Source: Brucepastera parasyntrophica
GTDB taxonomy: Bacteria; Spirochaetota; Spirochaetia; Treponematales; Treponemataceae
Length of the DNA: 64,000 bases
Assembly (NCBI RefSeq): GCF_022376835.1
Contig: NZ_CP084606.1
Coordinates: 310,001 to 374,000, forward strand
Reading direction: 5' to 3'
Shown here: positions 1 to 8,763 of the stretch, piece by piece
Layout of the letters: every line of letters begins with the position of its first letter
How positions within the stretch are numbered: position 1 is the first letter of the stretch
The notes under the pieces: generated by a model
Told to the model about the DNA's origin: nothing
The model's database searches: none
Seen by the model: the letters and a program-made list of their open reading frames with translations, nothing else
Program-made: the position numbers and the translations under genes

Positions 1-38
1 AAATCCCGCCCGCTATGCGGACCGGGTTGACGCCTTAC

Positions 39-1230
39 TCAATTCGATTCCGTAGAAGGTCTTTCGTTTCTGTTCCGGCGGCGTTTTCTGGGCCCATGAA
101 ACGCCGCAGCATTATCTTCTGCTGCTCTCGGCTTGTTTCTTTCACCCTGTGTCGTATGAGTATCGGGCTGTTTTTTCCGAGGCTTTGTCACCTTAATATT
201 GAGGCCGCCGTCTTTTAAACACCACCGGACCGCATATTCAAGTTCAACTCTGGGCGGGTTCATCGGAAGAATAAAACGTCTGCATTCGGCATATACTGTA
301 CGGTATACCTCTGACGGCGGGTCGTCCCATTTTGTAATGCGCTGAATGAAATCATAAAGAAGATAGACCAGCTTTTGACCCGTTCTCAGGTCCCTGTTTT
401 CGGCAACCAGTTCATCAAGCCTGAGGAGGCTTTTCTCATAACTTTCCGCATAACCGGGATCGTCGTCAATCAGGCTGTTCGCGGACGGCTGGAGATACAT
501 ATATAAATCATACTGAAGAGCCGAACAGATAGTGGCGTAGGCCCTTCCGCTGTTGATTATTTTAAGGAGCTCTTCCGTGAGCCTGGAAGGAGAGACAGAC
601 TGCAAGAGCGGAGATGATTTCCGGAGCATTCTCTGGAGCCGGGAAGGAATGGCGCAGTCTGCTGCCACTGAATATTTTACCGCACGGAGCATGCGTACAG
701 GATCTTCCTCAAATATTTTCCAAGGGAATCACCGGTTCAAGCCTGTGACCGCGGATATGATTGACTCCATTAACATAATCGACAATTTGTTCTTTTATGG
801 GATCATAATACAGAGCATTCAGTGAAAAATCCCTGCGAAGCACGTCTTCATCCATGCTTCCAAAACAATTACCGATACTGCCCTCTTTTAATGAGCGGAA
901 TGTCGACACTTCAAATATTTTTTCCCCGTAAAAAATATGAACAAGTCTGAAACGTTTTCCTATTATACGGGAATTTCTGAATAATTTTCTGATTCTTGAC
1001 GGTTCGGCATCGGTAACAATGTCAAAATCTTTCGGCTGTGTACCGATCAGCAGGTCACGTACGGCGCCGCCGACAATATAAGCATCATGACCGGCATTCC
1101 GCAAGAGCGAAATTACTCTGATTGCATCAGGGTCAATAAGTTCTTTATTTATATTATGTTCGTTTTTTGTATATACAGACGCCTTGCGAACAGCTTTACC
1201 TTTGGCGTCTGAACCATATCTTGTCAGCAT
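39..1230 (-). CDS. pcnB: Poly(A) polymerase / tRNA nucleotidyltransferase family protein (frameshifted here)
   Basis: Template-independent nucleotidyltransferase that adds 3' adenosines to RNA. The N-terminal part (1230 down to about 720) has the family marks GGAVRDLLIG, DFDIVTD and RRDFSLNAL. The second part begins at MLRAVKYS and ends in a very basic Arg/Lys-rich tail, typical of PcnB and not of CCA-adding enzymes. The reading frame breaks at the T4 run 716-719 (A4 on the coding strand). Two added A's would give LEKIFEEDPVRML, and one removed A would give LEIFEEDPVRML; either restores the family's EDPVRML motif. The start at 1230 has an AGGA site. The gene follows the lysophospholipase on the same strand. 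A CCA-adding role cannot be excluded by eye. Confidence 0.85.
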
Positions 1231-1334
1231 CTATTCCTGTATTTTTACCGGAAACCCTTTCAGTGTCAACGCTTTTTAAGCGGCAATCACTTAAATTAGG
1301 GCATTTTCATACAAGCCCGTTTATTTTTTCAGTA

Positions 1335-2267
1335 CTAACCGGCTTGCAGAACTTCATTAATCCATTCAAGGATATCACGTATTACTTCTTCCCTGTTTAT
1401 CTCGTTCAGCATTTCGTGCCTGCCTCCCGGATATAATGTCAGTTTCACGTTGGTTATATTATTTTTTTCATACTCTTCCGCAAGATTTGCGACCGTCTTT
1501 CCGTAGGCGCCGACCGGATCGTCAGTTCCGGAAAAAATAAAAACAGGCAGATCAGAAGGAATGTTCCGGATGGCTTTTTTTCTGTGAATTCTTGATAATC
1601 CGTGCATCAGGTCTTTGAAAAATCCGGCTGTTACTATAAATCCGCTCCAGGGGGAGGCGTCATATTTTTCAACTTCCTCATCATCCCGCGAAATCCACGA
1701 AGATTTGCTTTTGGGATCATCGATCTTTTTATTATTGTTGCCAAAAATAATGCTATCAAGCAGTTTTGACGGCTTTTTCTTTCCTCCAAAAAAGGAAATA
1801 ATACCTGAAACAATGGAACCGAAAAAAACTTCAACAGGAGCAGGTCCCCTGGTCCCTGACAGAATACAGCCTTTCAGCAGGGTTCCGTAATGTTCAATAT
1901 ACATTTGCGAAATAAAAGAGCCGAAAGAATGACCAAAAAGAATGACAGGAAGCCCCTGATAACGCCGGTTGATTTCCAGAGTCAATTCATGCTGGTCTTC
2001 CATTACCCGTTCAAAGCCGTCTTTATCCGCCAGATACCCAAGTTTCTCCAGAGAACCCGCCGTTTCCCCATGCCCGCGGTGGTCGGCGGCAAAAACGATA
2101 AAACCGCTTTTATTTGCTTCAAACGCAAAAGTTTCATATCTCATGGCGAATTCCGCCATACCGTGACTTATCTGGATAACTGCCCTTGGATTTTTCACTG
2201 CTTCCCATGAGTGAATTGCTATTTTTTCTCCGTCACTTGCAGTCAAATAAAACAGATCAGCTGACAT
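1335..2267 (-). CDS. Alpha/beta hydrolase, lysophospholipase (monoacylglycerol lipase) family
   Basis: Serine hydrolase of 310 residues, full length for the Hydrolase_4 family, probably cleaving a fatty acyl ester from lysophospholipids or monoacylglycerol. Visible marks are the oxyanion motif SHGMAE (about 34-39), ADHRGHG (61-67), the nucleophile elbow GHSFG with Ser114, an acid in SGTDDPVG and the catalytic His in GGRHEM. There is no signal peptide, so it is probably cytoplasmic. A GGAGG site precedes ATG 2267. It is transcribed away from the RNA methyltransferase and towards pcnB. The substrate is inferred from the family only. Confidence 0.85.
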   Translation of the reverse strand: MSADLFYLTASDGEKIAIHSWEAVKNPRAVIQISHGMAEFAMRYETFAFEANKSGFIVFAADHRGHGETAGSLEKLGYLADKDGFERVMEDQHELTLEINRRYQGLPVILFGHSFGSFISQMYIEHYGTLLKGCILSGTRGPAPVEVFFGSIVSGIISFFGGKKKPSKLLDSIIFGNNNKKIDDPKSKSSWISRDDEEVEKYDASPWSGFIVTAGFFKDLMHGLSRIHRKKAIRNIPSDLPVFIFSGTDDPVGAYGKTVANLAEEYEKNNITNVKLTLYPGGRHEMLNEINREEVIRDILEWINEVLQAG

Positions 2268-2373
2268 TTCTCTTTCCTCCAGTTTACAGTCTGCCGCCGC
2301 CCCGCATTCTCATCAAAAGGCGGCAAAAATAGGTATTCATAGGCAGCTCGTTTCAAACAACGCTGCTGACTAC

Positions 2374-2402
2374 CCGACAAACAATATATTTATGTGTATA
2401 AT
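2374..2402 (+). promoter_or_regulatory. Putative sigma-70-type promoter of the RNA methyltransferase operon
   Basis: CCGACA (2374-2379), a 17-base spacer and a perfect TATAAT (2397-2402; a second TATAAT overlaps at 2402-2407). The ATG at 2414 has no purine-rich ribosome site before it, so transcription from here would start only a few bases upstream of the start codon, giving a nearly leaderless mRNA. Confidence 0.45.
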
Positions 2403-2413
2403 ATAATCTCCTT

Positions 2414-3550
2414 ATGACAATTATAACAGAAAAAATGGTATCCGGGGGTTCCTGTATTGCAAGAATTAACGGAAAAGTCGTATTTATTCCGTTCTCTCTT
2501 CCCGGAGAAACCCTTGAAGTGGAAATCTCTGAGAAATACCGTGATTATGATATCGCGCATATTACATCAATTCTGGAGTCATCGCCAAAAAGAGTTGTAC
2601 CGCCCTGCCCGCTTTTCGGGATCTGCGGAGGGTGTTCGCTGCAGATGGCGGAAAATGACTATCAGCTGGAACTGAAAAAATTGATCGTCGGGGACATTCT
2701 TGCAAGAGCGGGTATCCATTTTAACAGAGATATCAAATGCGTAAGCGGAAACCCGTTTGAATACCGTTCCCGCTTTCAATTCAGCAAAACGGAAGCGGGA
2801 AAAATCGGGCTTAAAAAATCAGCAAGTAATTCAGTTATTCCCCTGGCCGATTGTCCCATAGCGGTTACCGGGATCAGACAGGCGCTTGCGGAAAACCTGT
2901 TATCTGAAAATCAGGACAATTCTCCGGCGTCCGGAAAAATACATGTTTTTGCATATAGCAATGCCTTATTTTATGAAGGCAGGGATACATCCTGTGCTGT
3001 CACGATTGACGGCAGGGAACTCCGGTTTGATATTAACGGTTTTTTCCAGTCAAATATTCCCATGCTTGAACAACTGCTCCGCTGTATTGTTCCTAAATCT
3101 GCCGGTAAGCCCGGCGTCCTGCTTGATTTTTACGCCGGAGTCGGAACATTTTCGGTATTTATGGCTGAAAAATATACGCAGACTGTGCTGGTGGAAGAAA
3201 ACACAGGAGCATTGCTGTGGGCAGAAAAAAATCTGATGGGCAAAGCGGAGAATCCCGTTTTTTGTGCAGTAAAGGATTCACAATGGCCTTTTCATTCTGA
3301 GGCAAAAAAAACATTTTCAATGGCCGTTATTGATCCGCCCAGGCAGGGCATTCATAAAAAAATGATGGAATGGCTTAAAGCGGTTTCAATACCTGAAATA
3401 AGTTATGTGTCATGCAATCCCGTGACCTTTGCGCGGGACGCGGCCGCATTGCTTAACGCAGGGTATATTTTACAGGATATTATTCTGTTTGACTTTTACC
3501 CTCAAACCCATCATATTGAATTAGTCGGTTTTTTCATAAATGAAAAATAA
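2414..3550 (+). CDS. Class I SAM-dependent RNA uracil-C5 methyltransferase, RumA/TrmA family
   Basis: Methylates a uracil at C5 in rRNA or tRNA (RlmD/RlmC/TrmA type). A short N-terminal TRAM-like segment is followed by Cys65, Cys71, Cys74 (CPLFGICGGC) and Cys147 (ADCPIA), the pattern that holds a [4Fe-4S] cluster in RlmD. The SAM site is FYAGVGTF (239-246), followed by DPPRQG (307-312) and the catalytic Cys334 in YVSCNP. The length of 378 is slightly short for RlmD but complete. Which base is modified cannot be told from sequence. The 3' end overlaps the next gene by 11 bases, so the two are probably cotranscribed. Confidence 0.88.
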   Translation: MTIITEKMVSGGSCIARINGKVVFIPFSLPGETLEVEISEKYRDYDIAHITSILESSPKRVVPPCPLFGICGGCSLQMAENDYQLELKKLIVGDILARAGIHFNRDIKCVSGNPFEYRSRFQFSKTEAGKIGLKKSASNSVIPLADCPIAVTGIRQALAENLLSENQDNSPASGKIHVFAYSNALFYEGRDTSCAVTIDGRELRFDINGFFQSNIPMLEQLLRCIVPKSAGKPGVLLDFYAGVGTFSVFMAEKYTQTVLVEENTGALLWAEKNLMGKAENPVFCAVKDSQWPFHSEAKKTFSMAVIDPPRQGIHKKMMEWLKAVSIPEISYVSCNPVTFARDAAALLNAGYILQDIILFDFYPQTHHIELVGFFINEK

Positions 3551-5189
3551 ATGTGTCTGGCTTTCAGTTATTTATATCTTATGTATCCACAGTACGTATG
3601 CCATTGAAGCGGCATGGACCAGAGTATTAACCGGCGATGTTATTTGCTCTCCCGCTGTAAGGAATGGACGCATATACGTCACAACATCGGACAGAACCCT
3701 GACCTGCCTTTCGGAAAGCGGCGGTTTTTTGTGGACACGCTCATTCCGTTCAAAAATGCTCCCGTATACTTACGCAACACGATATGGAAATATATATACG
3801 GCTTCTGAAAACGGTCTGTTTATGGTTTTTAACGCAGACGGCAGTGTTTTATGGCAAAGAACCGAAGCTGAAATCCCTGCCTACCCTCCGCTTGAAGGCA
3901 GAGACGGCCGTTTTTTTCTTTTCGGCAGCGCTTCCGTTCAGTGCATAACTACTACCGGAAGAAATCTGTGGACAGTGAATCTGAATGAAAAAATAGTTTT
4001 TCCTCCCGGAGAGACAGGGGATGGGGATATTCTTGTTCCATGCCAGAATGGTCTTTTAATCCGTGTATCACCATTCGGTGAAATACGTGAGCATATAACG
4101 CTGCACGAAACCCCTGCAGTATTTATTCCGATCAGGGGAGGATTTGTCGCAGGCTTTCCGTCCGGAAGCATCCGGGCCTATGATATACGGCATAACCGGG
4201 GCGATGAAGCGGCCCCGACAGAAGAAATATGGCGGTTCAGCGGAGGTTCTCCTGTTTCCGTATTTATGAGTGAAGGAGGAACGCTGGCCGCTCTTCATCA
4301 AAACGGGGTTTTGCAGACTTTTAATATAACTGACGGGACAACACTATGGGAAGGAAAGACAGGAATACCGGTCCAGGGAAAGGTTTCCGTATCTGAAGGG
4401 TACGGACAGTTCACCTTTGCATATAAGGGATATGCAGGCGCATGGAATGTAAGCGGGAGAAAAGTCTGGGAACATATCCTGCCGGAACATACCCTTTTTC
4501 CGGTTTTGTCCCAGAACGGCAATGTTTTTGCCGCCGCGCCGGGATGGATGTTATACGGATTCCGGGCTGAAACCCGTATAACGGGGACCCCGCCGGCCCG
4601 GGATCAGGAATTTTATGGAATTATGAAAGGCCGCGTCATGCCTTCCGGATATTCGGCAGGCGCCAGTATTACATACATACGGCAGTTTTTAGCCTCAGTC
4701 ACGCAGGAACTGGATAAAGGGTCGATAGGAATGCATGAAATATTTTATGCCCACAGGCTGGCCGAAATTCTTGAAAACAAGTCAATTGAAACGAGAAATC
4801 TGCGTTCTTTTGCCGTTCCCGAGCGGGCAAGGGCCGCAATTTTACTCGGACAAATGGGTTCCATGGAATACCGTCAGATTCTTATTGACTGTATGTCAAC
4901 TGAAACTGAACCGACTATTATTACCGGACTGTTATATGCCCTGGCGGCGATCGGCTGTGATCCGGACGGAAAAACGCTTGCGGCAATCAGTACTGTAATA
5001 CAAAAAAACGATTTGGATGACTTGCAAATCCATTTTGCCGTTTGTGACGCCCTATATTCCGTAGGCAGGTATTCTTCAGGACAAATACAGATTGAATCGG
5101 TACAGATGCTGTCTTCTTTTCTGAAAAAACCTTATCACTCATCAATTCAGAATTATGCACGACAAAAACTGAAAAATATATTACAATGA
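3540..5189 (+). CDS. Periplasmic PQQ-like beta-propeller protein with C-terminal HEAT-like repeats
   Basis: The signal peptide (about residues 1-21, basic start, hydrophobic core, ending near TYA) is followed by repeated blades of the PQQ/BamB type to about residue 345, such as GRIYVTTSDRTLTCL and GNIYTASENGLFMVF. The remaining 160 residues form alpha-helical HEAT-like repeats (ARAAILLGQMGSMEYRQIL and similar). Propellers of this class work as periplasmic scaffolds, for example BamB in outer-membrane assembly. The propeller plus HEAT combination suggests protein-protein contacts, but no catalytic residues are seen. It is coupled to the methyltransferase by an 11-base overlap. Exact function unknown. 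Confidence 0.75.
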   Translation: MKNKCVWLSVIYILCIHSTYAIEAAWTRVLTGDVICSPAVRNGRIYVTTSDRTLTCLSESGGFLWTRSFRSKMLPYTYATRYGNIYTASENGLFMVFNADGSVLWQRTEAEIPAYPPLEGRDGRFFLFGSASVQCITTTGRNLWTVNLNEKIVFPPGETGDGDILVPCQNGLLIRVSPFGEIREHITLHETPAVFIPIRGGFVAGFPSGSIRAYDIRHNRGDEAAPTEEIWRFSGGSPVSVFMSEGGTLAALHQNGVLQTFNITDGTTLWEGKTGIPVQGKVSVSEGYGQFTFAYKGYAGAWNVSGRKVWEHILPEHTLFPVLSQNGNVFAAAPGWMLYGFRAETRITGTPPARDQEFYGIMKGRVMPSGYSAGASITYIRQFLASVTQELDKGSIGMHEIFYAHRLAEILENKSIETRNLRSFAVPERARAAILLGQMGSMEYRQILIDCMSTETEPTIITGLLYALAAIGCDPDGKTLAAISTVIQKNDLDDLQIHFAVCDALYSVGRYSSGQIQIESVQMLSSFLKKPYHSSIQNYARQKLKNILQ

Positions 5190-5244
5190 ATGTAATTCAT
5201 GGAATATTGCCGGATTCCGGTCAATCCGGAGGATATTCTGCGGT

Positions 5245-5278
5245 CTGATATAAAGACTTAGCTAAGTCTCTATATCAG
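5245..5278. repeat. 34-nt near-perfect palindromic hairpin (copy A of a local hairpin family)
   Basis: Starts CTGATATA and ends TATATCAG around the perfect core GACTTAGCTAAGTC. Only one base pair is imperfect. It lies 56 bases after the beta-propeller gene and may end its transcript, though no T-run follows. Copies of the same length occur at 10547-10580 (perfect) and 9987-10020 (one arm degraded). Paired changes between copies keep the stem. Confidence 0.7.
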
Positions 5279-5349
5279 AAACTTACATTAAAGGTGTATA
5301 TTTTTGAAAAACCGGAAAATGGCATGGTTTTTCATTTGTATCCGGGTTG

Positions 5350-5378
5350 CTTTTTCAAAAACGGAAGTTTTGAAAAAG
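5350..5378. repeat. Hairpin in the leader region of the P83/100 gene
   Basis: CTTTTTCAAAA (5350-5360) and TTTTGAAAAAG (5368-5378) form an 11-bp perfect stem with a 7-base loop, about 50 bases upstream of the P83/100 start. It has no T-run, so it is as likely to be a leader structure as a terminator. Function unknown. Confidence 0.5.
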
Positions 5379-5427
5379 ACTCGTCTATTTTACAGTTTAT
5401 TTTTATATTATTTAGTGGAGGATTATA

Positions 5428-7065
5428 ATGAAAAAATGCACAGCCGTTATCCTTTCTCTGTTTTTTATATGTACAATTTCCGCGCTTGAAGTGGACCAGC
5501 AGGAACTGCAATCAGCCATAAAACCGATAGAATTCATTAATTATACGGGACCCCAGTCAGTAGTAAATACCGCTGAGGAAATCCGCACTATCGGGACTCA
5601 GCTGGGTGCATCAATAGCTCCGGGACTGTCAGGAAACGCGCCGTTCTCAGCCGGTGACCAGAACAGGTATTCTATAATTCATGCAGTCGATCCTTCCGTA
5701 ACTACAGGCCTTGACGCGGACATCCTGGTCCTCGGGAATAATATCGGGGTTGATCATATTGATAACCTGCGCAGAATCATAAGCGCCTATCTTTCCTCCG
5801 CTTATGGATATTCCGACAGGGACGCGTCTACTCTCGCCACTTTTATAACAATATACAACGCGGTATACCGCGGCGATATGACTACACTGGGTAAAAAATA
5901 CAAGCCTGTTGTCATGAACTACCTGACCGCCGACAAGGCGGGCCTTTCCGTACGCTATTATGATTGGCCCGGAAAATCGCAGATTATTATCCCTCTGAGC
6001 GATCCGAGACTTGCGGGGACCATCAGTTCCATTGATACCTCCCATCTTACCGCGCCGGAGGTAATAGAAAGAATAAAGCAGGATGATCCTGCCGCGACGG
6101 ATACCAGAAAAGACATGGTTGATCTTAAGGAAAGGGAAAGCGAGGAAGCCCAGAACAGGGCCCAGACCGCCCAGACAGAGGCGGCCCAGGCCCGGACAGA
6201 TGCCGCCGAAAAGCAGCAGCAGGCGGCAGCGGCCGAACAGCAGGCAAAGCAGGCTGAACAGGCCGCCCAGCAGGCCCAGCAAACCGCGGCGGAAAATCCC
6301 GATGATAAAGAAGCCCAGGCAGCTGCGGAAGACGCCCAAAAAACAGCGGAAGAAAAAAGGACTGAGGCTGACGCCGCCCAGCAGGCCCAGCAGGAAGCCG
6401 AGCAGAAGGCGGAGGAAAAGGAATCTCTTGCGCAGACTGAACAGACTCTTGCCGATACAAAACAAAGCGAAGCTCAATCTGAAAGGCGGAATATTGCTTC
6501 TGACACACAGCAGGATCTGGCTGCACAGGAAGCGGCGAAAAGGGCGGCCGAGGCGGCAGCTCTTTCATCGGCGTCGCTTTCATACGGGCTGCGCGTAACG
6601 GATGATACGGAAATGCTGTCCGAGCTTGTCCTGATTAATCTGGACAGCGGAGCAATTGTAAAACGCTCTCCTCTGAATTCCATCCGCAACCGGACCCTTA
6701 TTCCTGTCCCGGCAGGCTATATGGCAATTGCCGGAAAAAAATCAGGGAACGCCGCAGTGAGGCTTGTTCTTATTGATAAGGACACCCTTGAAATGACCAA
6801 TCAGGGTACCATCGCAATTGCCGAAAAAAGCATCCTTGTTCAGAATAACAATGATTTTTATGCTGTAATTGAACAGGATAACGGGACTTTTGTCCTCGGC
6901 CGCTTTGATAATACGCTTGCAGTAAAAGCGCGGTCCGCTATCCAGGTCCTTCCCTATACGCCGGTTACCATAACTGAAAAAGGGGTTCTGGTGCAGAATT
7001 CGGATGGAGCAATCAGAATCCTGAGGGCATCCGATCTAAGTGATCAGACAAAGACAGGAAATTAA
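5428..7065 (+). CDS. P83/100 family surface/periplasmic protein
   Basis: Homologue of the Borrelia P83/100 antigen, recognised by EFINYTGP, the block LRRIISAYL, ITIYNAVYRGDM and AGLSVRYYDWPGKSQI near the N-terminus. A signal peptide covers about residues 1-19 (cleavage after ISA). Residues 1-225 form the conserved N-terminal domain. About 230-378 is a long Ala/Gln/Glu-rich coiled coil with irregular heptads. Residues 380-545 form a beta-rich C-terminal domain (LVLINLDSGAIVKRSPL). The Borrelia protein is longer, mostly in the coil. TGGAGG sits 7 bases before the ATG. It stands alone between hairpins, so it is probably monocistronic. Molecular role unknown even in Borrelia. Confidence 0.85.
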   Translation: MKKCTAVILSLFFICTISALEVDQQELQSAIKPIEFINYTGPQSVVNTAEEIRTIGTQLGASIAPGLSGNAPFSAGDQNRYSIIHAVDPSVTTGLDADILVLGNNIGVDHIDNLRRIISAYLSSAYGYSDRDASTLATFITIYNAVYRGDMTTLGKKYKPVVMNYLTADKAGLSVRYYDWPGKSQIIIPLSDPRLAGTISSIDTSHLTAPEVIERIKQDDPAATDTRKDMVDLKERESEEAQNRAQTAQTEAAQARTDAAEKQQQAAAAEQQAKQAEQAAQQAQQTAAENPDDKEAQAAAEDAQKTAEEKRTEADAAQQAQQEAEQKAEEKESLAQTEQTLADTKQSEAQSERRNIASDTQQDLAAQEAAKRAAEAAALSSASLSYGLRVTDDTEMLSELVLINLDSGAIVKRSPLNSIRNRTLIPVPAGYMAIAGKKSGNAAVRLVLIDKDTLEMTNQGTIAIAEKSILVQNNNDFYAVIEQDNGTFVLGRFDNTLAVKARSAIQVLPYTPVTITEKGVLVQNSDGAIRILRASDLSDQTKTGN

Positions 7066-7071
7066 AATAAC

Positions 7072-7113
7072 AGCGAATATGTCCGAAATAAACAGAGGGA
7101 CATATTTGCCGCT
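7072..7113. terminator. Hairpin between convergent genes
   Basis: AATATGTCC (7076-7084) pairs with GGACATATT (7098-7106), with further pairing possible outside. It is placed where the P83/100 and glycogen synthase transcripts meet. The T-run is weak, so intrinsic termination is plausible but not certain. Confidence 0.5.
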
Positions 7114-7205
7114 AATTACTCATAAAATTTCAGCGAGTCTCTTCTGCCGGGCCGCCGAGGAGAAGGTTTGTATTTTCGATATGCGAAATTCGTTTTGAAC
7201 GGCTT

Positions 7206-8672
7206 TTATTTGAACTGAGCCAGGGCGTTTTTATAGACGTCCTCATACTGTTTGGCTGAAATATCCCAGCCGAACTGTTTTTTCATACCGCGTTTCTGCA
7301 TTTCAAGGATATGTTCTTTTCTGTTAAACCAGGTATATACTGCCCAGCCTACCGTATCAAAGATACTCTGAGGAGTGAGATTGTCCAGAACGAATCCGGT
7401 TCCGCTCCCGTTCATTTCATTGTAATTCTCAACGGTATCAGCAAGTCCTCCGGTATTTCTTACGATGGGAAGCGTTCCGTACAGGAGTGAATACATTTGG
7501 TTGAGACCGCTGGGCTCATACCGTGAAGGCATGAGGAAAAAATCCGATCCGGCTTCAATAAGATGGCTCAGATTTTCATTATATCCTATATATGATCTGA
7601 AATTCGGCAGGGAACCGGTAAGGGACCTTATTTCATTTTCACACCAGAGCTCGCCCGCCCCCAGAACAGCCATCTGCAGTTTCATCTCGGTGCATATCCG
7701 GTAAACCGAACCGTAAGTCGGACCGAATAACTCGGATATTCCTTTTTGGTCCACGAGCCTCGATATAAGTCCCACAATAGGAATATCGGGATCAACCGGG
7801 AGGTCCATGGCTTTCTGGAGTTCAGCTTTGTTTTTTTGCTTTTTTTCAATGGATTCCGCCGTATAATTTGACGGTATAAGCGGATCAGTTGCCGGATTCC
7901 ATATTTTTGTATCAACTCCATTCAGAATCCCGGACAGGTCAGCCGAACGGTATCTTAAAATTCCGTCCATCCTGAAACCATATTCAGGCTGCTGGATTTC
8001 CTTTGCATAAGTGGGGGAAACTGTTGTGAGTTTGTCGGAGGAAGTAATGCCCGCTTTCAGGAAATTCATTCTGTCCCAATCCTCAAAGCCGGCGGCATAG
8101 AAATTATCCCAGCTCAGGCCGGTATACGGATACAGATGCTTCCCGTATATACCCTGATAACCGATATTGTGAATGGTAAAGACGCTTGCAGTATGCGCAA
8201 ATTCATCATGCCGTTCGTTAAACTTAAGAAGAATAGGAATGAGCGCGGTCGGCCAGTCATGGGCATGAATAATATCCGGAATCCAGCGATAGGTCCTGCA
8301 AAATTGAAATACTACATGGGCCATGAGTGAAAACCGCTGGGGATTATCATTAAAGTCAGTTTCGCCTGGGACGCCGTAAATACCATCCCGGCCGAAACTT
8401 TCTTCATGGTCAATAAAATATACCTTTACGGCTGAGTCCGGCAATGTATCGGCAAAGATATCAATTTTTGTTTCGCTGTATCCGAGATATACCGAGACCG
8501 GCTCGGGCATTTTTTCGAGTTTGGTTCTGTCAATTTTATAATACCGCGGCATTATGATCCGCACGTCATGACCCAGTTTTTCAAGGCCCTTCGCAAGCGC
8601 GGGAACAACATCGGCAAGACCGCCGGTTTTTGCATAAGGGGTGACTTCGCTCGAAGTCATTAATATTTTCAT
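7206..8672 (-). CDS. glgA: Glycogen synthase (ADP-glucose), GT5 family
   Basis: Transfers glucose from ADP-glucose to the non-reducing end of an alpha-1,4-glucan. The N-terminus MKILMTSSEVTPYAKTGG carries the KTGGLADV donor-binding motif. HAHDWPTAL, FTIHNIGYQG and the C-terminal GTLPIVRNTGGLADTV complete the GT5 pattern. Length 488 is normal. The start at 8672 is chosen because GGGAGG lies 9 bases upstream and the conserved sequence begins there; an in-frame start at 8699 adds 9 unconserved residues. It is downstream of and probably cotranscribed with the aminotransferase gene. Confidence 0.93.
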   Translation of the reverse strand: MKILMTSSEVTPYAKTGGLADVVPALAKGLEKLGHDVRIIMPRYYKIDRTKLEKMPEPVSVYLGYSETKIDIFADTLPDSAVKVYFIDHEESFGRDGIYGVPGETDFNDNPQRFSLMAHVVFQFCRTYRWIPDIIHAHDWPTALIPILLKFNERHDEFAHTASVFTIHNIGYQGIYGKHLYPYTGLSWDNFYAAGFEDWDRMNFLKAGITSSDKLTTVSPTYAKEIQQPEYGFRMDGILRYRSADLSGILNGVDTKIWNPATDPLIPSNYTAESIEKKQKNKAELQKAMDLPVDPDIPIVGLISRLVDQKGISELFGPTYGSVYRICTEMKLQMAVLGAGELWCENEIRSLTGSLPNFRSYIGYNENLSHLIEAGSDFFLMPSRYEPSGLNQMYSLLYGTLPIVRNTGGLADTVENYNEMNGSGTGFVLDNLTPQSIFDTVGWAVYTWFNRKEHILEMQKRGMKKQFGWDISAKQYEDVYKNALAQFK

Positions 8673-8763
8673 TGCAGAATACCTCCCTGACAATGACAAG
8701 CAGATATATATTCCGGGAAGCCGTATGACCTTATCAGGAATCCCGTACCACTACTGTTATTTT

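Noticed and set aside
5304..5489. Small plus-strand ORF overlapping the P83/100 start
   Set aside because: It runs through the leader hairpin into the signal peptide in another frame, and has no ribosome site or recognisable content.
5647..6583. Long reverse-strand and alternative-frame ORFs across the P83/100 coiled coil
   Set aside because: They mirror the repetitive GCC/CAG-rich codons of the Ala/Gln coil and show low-complexity Leu/Gly or Pro/Arg sequence, with no ribosome sites or family motifs.
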